DNA of 61,732 nt from JALSHZ01 sp964614535 (GTDB taxonomy: Bacteria; Pseudomonadota; Gammaproteobacteria; UWMA-0217). Shown piece by piece: positions 17,281 to 26,900 of the stretch. The DNA is taken from positions 1 through 61,732 of the forward strand of contig CAZTOZ010000068.1 of NCBI GenBank assembly GCA_964614535.1, given 5' to 3'. The notes below the pieces were generated by a model. That model had not been told where the DNA came from. It made no database searches and saw only the letters and a program-made list of their open reading frames with translations. How positions within the stretch are numbered: the stretch's first letter is position 1; every line of letters begins with the position of its first letter. Made by a program: the position numbers and the translations under genes.

Positions 17281-17375
17281 GGCTGAGGAGCGTTGCGACG
17301 GGATATGGAATTCCGCCAGGCTCAGCCCCCCGAACGAACCCGCCGCACGGCGGTTCGACTGCAACAACGGCGCTC
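17281..17375 (+). promoter_or_regulatory. S-adenosylhomocysteine (SAH) riboswitch
   Basis: The ahcY leader has the hallmarks of the SAH riboswitch. P1 is GGCTGAG (17281-17287) with CTCAGCC (17321-17327), enclosing the conserved GAGGAGCGTTGCGAC. The conserved CCAGGCTC closes it. An accessory hairpin GAACC-CGCCG / CGGCGGTTC lies at 17335-17355. The 3' element GCAACAACGGCGCTC (17361-17375) pairs back to GAGCG-TTGC (17288-17296), forming the pseudoknot. In this class SAH binding turns expression on, giving more SAH hydrolase when SAH accumulates. The 3' strand ends 36 bases before the ahcY start. Whether control is at transcription or translation is not evident. Confidence 0.93.
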
Positions 17376-17411
17376 ATTTTTCATAGACACTTTATCTATA
17401 TGGAGAATGAA

Positions 17412-18833
17412 ATGAACGCTAGTCTCGAAGCCACTTTCACCGATTACAAAGTCGCCGACATCTCCCTGGCCGATTGGGGCCGCAAGGAGATCGCCATCGC
17501 CGAAACCGAAATGCCGGGGCTGATGGCACTGCGTGAGAAATACGGCAAGGAACAACCACTGAAAGGTGCGCGGATCACCGGTTCGCTGCACATGACGATT
17601 CAGACCGCCGTACTGATCGAAACGCTGGTCGCGCTGGGCGCCGAGGTCCGCTGGTGTTCCTGCAACATCTTCTCCACTCAGGACCATGCCGCCGCGGCGA
17701 TCGCCGCCGAGGGCATTCCGGTCTATGCGTGGAAGGGTGAGACGCTGGAAGAATACTGGTGGTGCACCGAACAGGTACTGACCTGGCCCGACGGCGGCAC
17801 GCCGAACATGATCCTCGACGACGGCGGCGATGCCACGCTGCTGGTGCACAAGGGCGTGGAATACGAAAAGGCCGGCGGCGTGCCCGCACCGAGCGCCGAC
17901 GACAACGAAGAGTGGCAGGTCATCCTCCAGACGCTGAAGCGGATGATCGACGAAGATCCGCAGCGTTTCCACCGCATGGCCGAATCGATCAAGGGCGTCA
18001 CCGAGGAGACCACCACCGGCGTCCACCGCCTCTATCAGATGATGGAGAAAGGCGAATTGCTGTTCCCGGCGATGAACGTCAACGATTCGGTCACCAAGTC
18101 GAAGTTCGACAACCTCTACGGCTGCCGCGAGTCGCTGGTGGACGGTATCAAGCGCGCCACCGACGTCATGATCGCCGGCAAGATCTGCGTCGTTGCCGGC
18201 TACGGCGACGTAGGCAAGGGCAGCGCCCAGTCGCTGCGTGGCCTCGGTGCCACCGTCTGGGTCACCGAGATCGATCCGATCTGCGCCCTGCAGGCCTCGA
18301 TGGAAGGCTACCGCGTGGTGACGATGGAGGAAGCCGCGCCGGTGGCCGACATCTTCGTCACCACCACCGGCAACTTCAACATCATCACCCGCAAGCACAT
18401 GGAGATGATGAAAAACGAGGCCATCGTCTGCAACATCGGCCATTTCGACAACGAGATCGACATCGCCAGCGTCAAGGATCTGCAGTGGGAGAACATCAAG
18501 CCCCAGGTGGACCACATCGTCTTCCCCGACGGCAAGCGCATCATCATGCTGGCCGAAGGGCGGCTGGTGAATCTGGGCTGCGCCACCGGCCACCCCAGCT
18601 TCGTCATGTCGGCCTCGTTCACCAACCAGGTGCTGGCCCAGATCGAACTGTTCACCAAGCCGGACGAATACGAGAACAAGGTCTATGTACTGCCGAAGAT
18701 CCTCGACGAAGAGGTGGCGCGGTTGCATCTGGACAAACTCGGCGTCCACCTGACCAGACTGACACCGGAGCAGGCGGAATATATCGGCGTACCGGTCGAC
18801 GGACCGTACAAGCCCGATCACTACCGTTACTGA
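17412..18833 (+). CDS. ahcY: Adenosylhomocysteinase (SAH hydrolase)
   Basis: A 473-residue SAH hydrolase splitting SAH into adenosine and homocysteine, which relieves inhibition of methyltransferases. Motifs: ITGSLHMTIQTAVLIETL, EVRWCSCNIFSTQDHAAAA, KSKFDNLYGCRESL, the NAD-binding VVAGYGDVGKGSA, TTTGNFNIITRKHM and the C-terminal PDHYRY typical of the family. It contains the roughly 40-residue insertion of bacterial/plant-type enzymes. ATG 17412 is preferred over 17400 because TGGAG at 17401-17405 is correctly spaced for it. Expression is predicted to be controlled by the SAH riboswitch just upstream. Confidence 0.97.
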   Translation: MNASLEATFTDYKVADISLADWGRKEIAIAETEMPGLMALREKYGKEQPLKGARITGSLHMTIQTAVLIETLVALGAEVRWCSCNIFSTQDHAAAAIAAEGIPVYAWKGETLEEYWWCTEQVLTWPDGGTPNMILDDGGDATLLVHKGVEYEKAGGVPAPSADDNEEWQVILQTLKRMIDEDPQRFHRMAESIKGVTEETTTGVHRLYQMMEKGELLFPAMNVNDSVTKSKFDNLYGCRESLVDGIKRATDVMIAGKICVVAGYGDVGKGSAQSLRGLGATVWVTEIDPICALQASMEGYRVVTMEEAAPVADIFVTTTGNFNIITRKHMEMMKNEAIVCNIGHFDNEIDIASVKDLQWENIKPQVDHIVFPDGKRIIMLAEGRLVNLGCATGHPSFVMSASFTNQVLAQIELFTKPDEYENKVYVLPKILDEEVARLHLDKLGVHLTRLTPEQAEYIGVPVDGPYKPDHYRY

Positions 18834-18849
18834 TAGACTCCACCCACCC

Positions 18850-18871
18850 GCCCCCGCCCACCGGCGGGGGC
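18850..18871 (+). terminator. Hairpin between ahcY and metF
   Basis: Perfect 8-bp stem GCCCCCGC (18850-18857) and GCGGGGGC (18864-18871) in the 60-base gap between ahcY and metF. There is no T-tract (CTCCCTAGC follows), so it probably reduces read-through or protects the ahcY mRNA rather than stopping transcription fully. Confidence 0.5.
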
Positions 18872-18893
18872 CTCCCTAGCAAACGGTGTCACC

Positions 18894-19751
18894 ATGGAAT
18901 CCCAACGCCAACACGCACGGGTTTTCAGCTTCGAGTTCTTCCCGCCCCGCACCGAGCAGGGCGCCGCCAATCTCCGCCAGGTACGCGACGAACTGGCCAC
19001 GCTGAAACCCCGCTTCTTCTCCGTCACCTTCGGCGCCGGCGGCTCCACCCAGGATGCCACCCTGGAAACGGTGCTGGAGATCCAACGATCCTCCGGCATC
19101 GATGCCGCGCCTCACCTCTCCTGCATCGGCTCCAACCGCGACAAGATTCGCGAGATTCTCAACACCTACAAGCAGAGCGGCGTCAAACACATCGTCGCCC
19201 TGCGCGGCGACCTGCCATCGGGGCTGCGCACCCCGGGCGATCTGCAATACGCCAATGAACTGGTGGCGTTCATCCGCGCCGAAACCGGCGATCACTTCTT
19301 CATCGAAGTGGCCGCCTACCCCGAGTTCCATCCGGAGGCGCGCGACGCCAACGACGACCTGCGAAACTTCAAGCGCAAGGTGGAAGCCGGCGCCAACAGC
19401 GCGCTGACGCAGTACTTCTACAACGCCGACGCCTACTTCCGCTTCATCGACAGCTGCGAGCGCCTGGGCATCACCATTCCCATCGTCCCCGGCATCATGC
19501 CGATCACCAACTACACCCAGCTGGCCCGCTTCTCCGACGCCTGTGGCGCCGAAATCCCGCGCTGGATACGCAAACGACTGGAAACCTATGGCGACGATCT
19601 CGACGCCATTCGTGACTTCGGCACCGACGTGGTCACGGCCCTGTGCCAACGATTGCTCGACGAAGGCGCACCAGGGCTGCACTTCTACACGATGAACCGC
19701 ACCGAGCCGACGATGACCATCTGGAAAAATCTCGGCATCGAAACGGCGTGA
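18894..19751 (+). CDS. metF: 5,10-methylenetetrahydrofolate reductase
   Basis: A 285-residue FAD enzyme that makes 5-methyl-THF for homocysteine methylation. Motifs: FSFEFFPPRTEQG with catalytic Glu14, VTFGAGGSTQD, HIVALRGDLPSG, FIEVAAYPEFHPEA, TQYFYNADAYFRF and PGIMPITNY. The length and start are normal for bacterial MetF. It follows ahcY in the same direction and probably shares the SAH-responsive transcript, linking homocysteine release to remethylation. Its stop overlaps the GTG start of rsmE (GTGA at 19748-19751). Confidence 0.97.
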   Translation: MESQRQHARVFSFEFFPPRTEQGAANLRQVRDELATLKPRFFSVTFGAGGSTQDATLETVLEIQRSSGIDAAPHLSCIGSNRDKIREILNTYKQSGVKHIVALRGDLPSGLRTPGDLQYANELVAFIRAETGDHFFIEVAAYPEFHPEARDANDDLRNFKRKVEAGANSALTQYFYNADAYFRFIDSCERLGITIPIVPGIMPITNYTQLARFSDACGAEIPRWIRKRLETYGDDLDAIRDFGTDVVTALCQRLLDEGAPGLHFYTMNRTEPTMTIWKNLGIETA

Positions 19752-20485
19752 GACGCACGCGGGTTCTGGTCGATGCCGCGCTGACGCCGGGCAGCCTCGT
19801 CGAGCTACCCGACGCGGCCGCGCGGCACCTGACCACCGTGCTGCGGCTGCGTGCCGGCGACCCATTCATCGCCTTCGACGGTCGCAACGACATCGAAGCC
19901 GAGGCCGTGCTGGAGAGTGTCGGCCGAAAGCGCGCGACCGCCCGCATCCTCACCACCACCCGAGTGACACGCGAATCGCCGCTGGACCTGACGCTGGTAC
20001 AGGCCATCAGCAGTTCGGAAAAGATGGATTTCACGTTGCAAAAGGCCGTGGAGCTGGGCGTCAAGCGAATCACGCCAGTCTGGTCGGCGCGATCGCAACG
20101 TCGCCTCAAGCCACCACAGGTGGAGAAGAGGCTGCGCCACTGGCAAGGAGTCGTCACCCACGCCACCGAACAGTCCGGTCGCACCCGGCGCGCGCGGCTG
20201 GATCCACCGACGACGCTCGCCGACTGGATCGGCACGAGGGATCCGGCACGCGGCGGGATCGTGCTCGACCCGCGCGCAACGGAGGGGCTTGCCTCGCTGT
20301 CTGCGCCGGAAAGCGGGCTGGACATCCACATCGGACCGGAAGGGGGATTCAGCGACGACGAGCTGGGGATGATGGCTCATGCCGGCATCCGCCGACTGCG
20401 GATGGGGCCGAGAATCCTGCGAACGGAAACCGCCGGCATCGCCGTGCTCGCCTGGCTGCAAACCCGCTTTGGGGACTGCGGCTGA
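19748..20485 (+). CDS. rsmE: 16S rRNA (uracil-1498-N3)-methyltransferase
   Basis: A 245-residue SPOUT-class methyltransferase that uses SAM to methylate U1498 of 16S rRNA. The start GTG overlaps the metF stop. An N-terminal PUA-like domain (RHLTTVLRLRAGD) is followed by the knotted SPOUT domain: LVQAISSSEKMDFTLQKAVELGV, HIGPEGGFSDDEL and the C-terminal RILRTETAGIAVLAWLQ. In many proteobacteria rsmE lies beside gshB and yqgE; here it is instead in the ahcY-metF unit. It ends 1 base before the convergent chpC. Confidence 0.95.
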   Translation: MRRTRVLVDAALTPGSLVELPDAAARHLTTVLRLRAGDPFIAFDGRNDIEAEAVLESVGRKRATARILTTTRVTRESPLDLTLVQAISSSEKMDFTLQKAVELGVKRITPVWSARSQRRLKPPQVEKRLRHWQGVVTHATEQSGRTRRARLDPPTTLADWIGTRDPARGGIVLDPRATEGLASLSAPESGLDIHIGPEGGFSDDELGMMAHAGIRRLRMGPRILRTETAGIAVLAWLQTRFGDCG

Positions 20486-20486
20486 C

Positions 20487-20966
20487 TCAGGCCTCGGCCT
20501 TGTCGAGTTGGCGCAGTACCTGCGCGACCCGGTTCTCCAGCGCGGCAAAATCGGGCACGGCGGCGCGAACCCCGGCCGCCTGGACATGCTCGGCCACCAT
20601 CTCGCAGGGCTTGCCACCGTCGGCGGAGCGCACCTCGCTCTCCCCCAGGCGAACCGGATGAGGGATCGAACCGATCTCGATCCCATACTGGCTCACCCCT
20701 TCCGTCTCCCCCAGCGCGTTGAGCACCGCCACGCGCCGCGAACGCAGCACCGGCCGTCCCTCCTCGTCCGGGTTGCAGAAGCGATCGACGGAGATCAGCG
20801 GAATCGTCCGCTCGCGCCACTCGAACATCCCCTGGAACCAGGGCAGATCACCCACTTCGGCCAGATGGGGAAAGGGGATGATCTCGGCGACCAGCACCTG
20901 CGGCACCACCAGATTCAGCGACCGCAGCGGCACGATCAACGCCTGCAGCTTGTTCTCATCCGACAT
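20487..20966 (-). CDS. chpC: CheW-like protein ChpC
   Basis: A 159-residue single-domain CheW-like protein. Segments such as LIVPLRSLNLVVPQVLVAEII, LPWFQGMFEWRERTIPLISVDRF and RVAVLNALGETEGVSQYGI fit the scaffold fold that couples receptors to a CheA-type kinase. It is the last gene of the Chp cluster and its start overlaps the chpA stop by 11 bases, so it is coupled to chpA. A second CheW (PilI) lies at the other end of the cluster; ChpC is thought to link additional receptors in Pseudomonas. Confidence 0.88.
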   Translation of the reverse strand: MSDENKLQALIVPLRSLNLVVPQVLVAEIIPFPHLAEVGDLPWFQGMFEWRERTIPLISVDRFCNPDEEGRPVLRSRRVAVLNALGETEGVSQYGIEIGSIPHPVRLGESEVRSADGGKPCEMVAEHVQAAGVRAAVPDFAALENRVAQVLRQLDKAEA

Positions 20967-23900
20967 GACGGTTCATCCCCTCCTTCTGCTGCAACAACGC
21001 ATCGATATGGGACAGCAGCTCACTGTCCTGATACGGCTTGCCAAGAAACTCCCGGACACCGAGACCGGCGGCCCGCTCCCGGTGCTTCTTCCCGGTACGC
21101 GACGAAATCATGATGATCGGGATATCCTGGTGCTGTTCACTGTTCTGCAGATGCGCCGCCAGCTCGAAACCATCCATCCGCGGCATCTCGATATCGAGCA
21201 GCATCATGTCTGGCTTGACCTCCTCCAGCCGCGCCACCGCATCCAGTCCATCCTTCGCCGTGACGACATTGAAGTGGTGGCGTTCGAGCATCTTTTCGGT
21301 GACCCGGCGAATGGTAATGGAGTCGTCCACCACCATGATCGTCGGGCGACGCTCATGCGCTTGGCGATCGTCCGCCTCACGCCGCTCGATGCTTTCGCGA
21401 CCACCGGTGGCGGCCCGGATGATGCCAGCGGTATCGAGGATCAGGATCACGCGGCCATCGCCGAGAATCGTCGCTCCGCCCAGACCGGGCACGCTGTTGA
21501 GCAGACTGCCGATCGGCTTGACGACCACATCCTGGTTGCCCTGGATCTCATCGACGATGAGGGCGATGGCGTGCTCTCCCGATCCGACCAGCAACACCGG
21601 CCGTGTCTCGCCGCTGGCCTGCAACGGTTCCATGCGCGCGTTCTCCAGCACCTCGTCGAGCCGGTAGAGGCGATAGTTGCGATCCGCATAGTCGATCACC
21701 GGATCGCCACCGGCGAGCTTTTCCGCCAGCACACGATCGGATACCTGGACGACACCCTCGACCGTATTGATCGGAATCGCGTAGCTGTGGGCACCGACGC
21801 GCACCAGCAACGACTGGTTGATCGCCATCGTGAACGGCAGGCGGATACGGAACGTCGTGCCCTTGCCCGCGGTGGAGGAGATCTCGAGCAGTCCATTGAG
21901 GTGGCGCAACTGCTCCTGCACCACGTCCATGCCCACGCCACGGCCGGCGATCTGGCTGACCTCGGTGGCGGTGCTGAAACCCGGGTGCAGAATCAGCGCA
22001 TCGATCTCGGCATCGGTCAGCTCGGCATCCGCGCCGACGATACCTTTCTCGATGGCCCGCCGCCGCACCGCCTGGCGGTCGATACCGGCGCCGTCGTCGC
22101 TGACCTCGATCACCACCTCCGGCCCGTCCCGATGCACCGACACGGTGATGGTGCCCGCTTCCGGCTTGCCGGCGGCCTGCCGCTGCGACGGCGACTCGAT
22201 GCCATGCGCCAGCGCATTGCGCAGCAGATGTTCCAGCGGCACCACCATCCCTTCCAGCACCTTGCGGTCGAGCTCCTGCTCCTCGCCTTCGATGCGGAAG
22301 TCCACCTCCTTGCCCAGCTCCAGGGCAACACCGCGGACCACCCGCCGCAACCGCGGCACCATCATCTTGAACGGTGACATCCGCGTCCGCATCAGCGCTT
22401 CCTGCAGGCTGTTGCCGACACGCCCCTCCTGCTGCACCAGGTTTTCCACATCACGCCGCTCCTCGGAGAGCAGCTGGTGCAGACTGACGAGATCGTCGGT
22501 ACTCTCCGCCAACGCCCGCGAGAGCTGCTGGATCGTCGAATAACGATCCAGCTCCAGCGGATCGAAGTACTCGTTGATGCCGGTCTCGTCGGGATTGACC
22601 CGGTGACCGTCGAAATGGGAGAGAATCTGTGCTTCGGCCTCCATCTCCAGCTGCCGCAGCTGCTCGGTGAGGCGGCTGATGGTGCGCTCCAGCTCCTGCA
22701 GGTTGAAGCCGAAGGCGCTGATCTGCTGCTCGACGCGGGAGTTGAGGATATTGATCTCGCCGACACTGTCGACGAACTGATCGAGCAGGTCGGGACTGAC
22801 CTTGACCGTATCCTGCAACCGTGAGACGAGCAGTTCGCCATCGGCACCGACACCTGTCTGCTGTGGCATGAGATCGGCCAAATGGCTCTCGAAACGCTCG
22901 GTCACCTGCGGCAACTCGGTCACCGGTGCCGCCTCCGGCGCCTGTGCTGGCGCCGGCTCCGCGCCCGTGCCACGCTTGAGAATGGCGAGGTCCGCCTCGG
23001 AGAGTTGCTGCCCCTGCTGAATCCGCGTCAACAGATCGATCAGCGCATCGGCGGGAGCGACCGCCCGGCCCGCCCGCACCGCCTCGTTCATCTCACCAAA
23101 GCGGTCGATCGCACCGAACACCACGGTGAAGAGCGACTTGTCCGCCTTCGCCTCACCGGCCTCGACCGCCGTCAGCAGCGTCTCCACCGCATGCGACAGA
23201 TCACCGATCTGCTGCAGCCCGGCCATGCGGGCGCTACCCTTGAGGGTATGCAGCTCCCGGTAGAGCTCACGCACCAGATCCATGTCCTCGGGATTCTGCT
23301 GCCAACGCTGCATGGCATCGTCACAGTGCTCCAGAATCTCCTCGCTCTCGTCGAGGAAGACCTCGACCAGCTCCCGGGAGACGGCCGGCAACGCCTCCTC
23401 GTCGGACTGCGCCGCCGTTTCGGCCCCGGCGGACGGGGTGGATTCGGTGTCCGCCGGCGTCGGCTCGACCTCGAGCGCCGCCGCCAGCTGCCGGGCGGTG
23501 GCGACGAGCGACCCGCCGTCGGGCGCCGGCTCGCCACCACGAATGGCATCCAGCACGGCGACCACGTGCCCGTGCAGCTCCCGCAGATGATCGATATCGG
23601 CGGCGGTCAGTTCACCACCCGCCTGAAACTTGAGATCGAGATAGTGCTCGAAGGCGGCACTGGGTTCGAACACCGCCGGCACCTTGGCCGTTCGCGCACT
23701 GCCATTGAGGGTATGGACGGTTCGGAACAACGCCTCTCGCTCGGCCTCGCCAGCACTGCCCTCGTCGAACTGGCGCAGCAGCGCCTCCAGCCTCTGCAGA
23801 TGCCCGGCGGTCTCGTCGGCGAAGATCTCCATCAACGCCGGGTCCTGCAGCGCGGAAATCAGCGTTTCCGGCTCCGCCGTCTCCTCGGCCCCGTCTTCGG

Positions 23901-26900
23901 CCGCAACGCCGGTCTCCGCCTCATTGGCCAGCAGCGCCTCGAGACGGGCGACGTGACGCTTCACCCCGGCATCGGGCGCGGCCCCCTCCTGCAACTGTTG
24001 CAGCAGCCGGGGCAGCAAGGCGATACCGGCGCCGACACTCTCGACCACCGCGGCCGTCACCGGCCTTGCGCCATCGATCACCTCGTTGAGCAGTTTTTCG
24101 TGCAGCCAGGCGAACTCCCCGGCGATCTCGGCACCGACCAGCCGCGCCGACCCTTTCAGCGTGTGGAAGGCGCGGCGCAGGGTGATCAACGCATCACGGT
24201 TATTCCGATCGTCACGCCAGTGCGGATAGTGGCTCTCCAGTACCGCGGTCTCCTCGGCGAATTCCTCGATGAAGATCTCGATGATCTCCTCATCGGCACC
24301 AGCCTTGAGCACGCTGAGACCGGCAAATGCCGCCGGCTCCGGTTCGGCCTCGTTCGCCGCCGCCGGCTCCTCCGCCGGTACCGCGGCGACCATCGACGAT
24401 TCGGTGACCACCTCGTCGTCGGGCAATACATCGACCAGCGTCAGGACCTCGTCGTCCACCGGGACGTCGTCAACCTCGAGTTCATCCACCGCCAGCTCGT
24501 CGACGGATTCCAGATCGAGCTTGCGCACTCCGCTCTCGTCCACCATCGACTCAGCCGTGGATACCACCTCGCTCAGCGGCTCCACCTCTTCGGGCAACCC
24601 GCCCACCCCGGTCGTGGCGTCACCGCCGGCACCATCGAGGGTCGCGGACGACGCATCCGGAAACAGAAAGGCGCCGGCGGTACCGATGTCATCTTCCAGG
24701 CCGTCGGCCGTCGGCTCTTCGACCCGGCTCTCGTCATCCACGGCATCGGCCACCGCCTCCTCTGTGCCAGCGACCGACAGACCATCGTCGATCTCCATGC
24801 CGGCCAGCGTATCGAGTGCTTCGCCGGGGCCACTGTCCAACGCCTCGTCATGCGGCGTGATCGTCGGGAACGGCACCATTTCCGACAGTTCGCCGTCGAG
24901 CGAGGTCAGCTCCTCCACTTCGATGCCCGACACCGTCAGCGTCGGCGCCTCGACGATCTCGCTGTCGTCTCGCGGCGACGCCGGTTCGTCATCGAATGCA
25001 TCGGCGATCACCGAGACATCGACTGCATCGATCGGCTGGGTCGCGTCCGCCGGGGCTTCCACCGGCATCTCCTCCTCCGGTTTTTCCGCCGACGGCTCGA
25101 AACGGTGATCCATGGCCGCCAACTCGACCACTTCGGTGCGATCTCCATCGGCAGCCGGTGCTTCGACCGCTGCATCGGGGTCATCGGCTTGCGACCGGGG
25201 CTCGGTCCCGGTACCGGCAGAGGGGGCCACCTCGATGAGGGATTCGGCCGGCGTCCCGGCATCGTCGAAATCGATGGCGATCAGCTCCTCGTCGGCCTCA
25301 CCTCCATCGCCCGGCTCGTCGATCTGCAACATCTGCGACGCGCTGAACGGGTCCTCGTCATTCCCCTCCGCAACCACGGCGGAACGCCCCACGAACCCGG
25401 ACTCGTCGTCGAGCGCATCGGTTTCGAGGATGTCCAGACGGGGCTCACCCTCGACGCCGGCGATCGTCAGCGTTGCCGCCTCGAACAGCATCGAGTCGTC
25501 CGCCACCTCGACCGCATCGTCGTCGACCACCCTGTCGGCCCGGTCCTCTTCGTCGATGGACACAGGGGCCGGCGGCACCGGCACCACCTCGTCCGCCGCA
25601 TCATCGAGACTGTTGAAATCGACGATCAGCGTCTCCGGGTTGAACAGCCGCGACGGCTCATCGAGCAGGGCATCGGCCTCGAACATACGTGTCGGATCGG
25701 CGTCTTCGACCTCGGCCTCGGGGTCCAGCAACGCCATGGCCGATACGCCCCGGTCGAGGTATGGCGTCTGCTGCAGTCCACTGCTGTCGAGAACCTCCAG
25801 ATAGACATCGACCGCGGATACCGCCTCGGCCAGATGTTCCAGCTCGGGATGGGTGATGACCTTGCCCGCATCGTGGCGCCGCTGCACGAAGCCACTGACC
25901 GAATCGAGCAGGCTCGCTACCCGCTCCTCCGACACCAACAGCATCGCACCCGATATCTGACCGAGCGTTTCGGGCACCGATTCCAGCACCGAGAGAATGT
26001 TGGGGTTGGTCGCATACTGCTGGAACGCCGCCTTGCACTTCTCGAGATTCTCCAACGACTCGCGCACCACCGTGGCCCGGATCTGGCGAAACTCCTCGTC
26101 GGCCACCATCCCCTTCACCGCGGTATCGTCGCCTGCCTGCCCGCTGGCGGCCGCGGCGATGAAGTTCTGTCCCAGCATGCTGAACGAATGCACCGCCGAC
26201 TCCACGCCCACCAACATCTCGGCCAGTGTGTCGATCTCTTCCGCCGCAATCGCATCATCCTGCGTCAACCGCTGTTCGAGCCGCTCCAGATGGTCGAGCA
26301 CGAAAGCCTGCTGATGGCGCATGCCGAGCATTTGCAAAGTCTGCGCCAACTCCCGCAGCAGCGGCAGCGCGTCGCGCAAATGACGGTCCGGGTCATCCTC
26401 GGCCAACACATGCAGCTCCAGCATATCCTTGATGCTGGCGATCTTCTCCTGCAGCGCGCCGGCCAGTGTCCGGTAGAGCTCGGAATTCTGCCCTGCCAGG
26501 CTGATGCGGGCCGCGTTCAACGCCCCCTTGGCCTGCTCGCCATCGGTCGGGAAATAGACATCGCGCACCTCGTCCACCACCGCGTCCCCCGGGGGGGCGC
26601 TGGCGATGTAGTAGAGCATGCTCTTGATCAGCGCACAGGGCACCGCCTCGGCGAAGGCCTTGTCCCCCATCTTCTGCAACTGCTTGATCTGACGATCGAT
26701 GCGACCGACGAGGAACTTGAGCGAGTACGAATGGGGCAGCACCCCGCTCCGCAAGCCGGAGATCAACGCCTCGCTGACCCACCACAACCGGCGGCTGGCG
26801 TTGTGGGCCGAGGCGTTCTTGAGGCGCCGGCAGACGGTGGCCATCTTGTTGAGGCTGGCTTCGACGTTCTTTCTGCGATACCAGCCCAGCAGGCCGAGTT

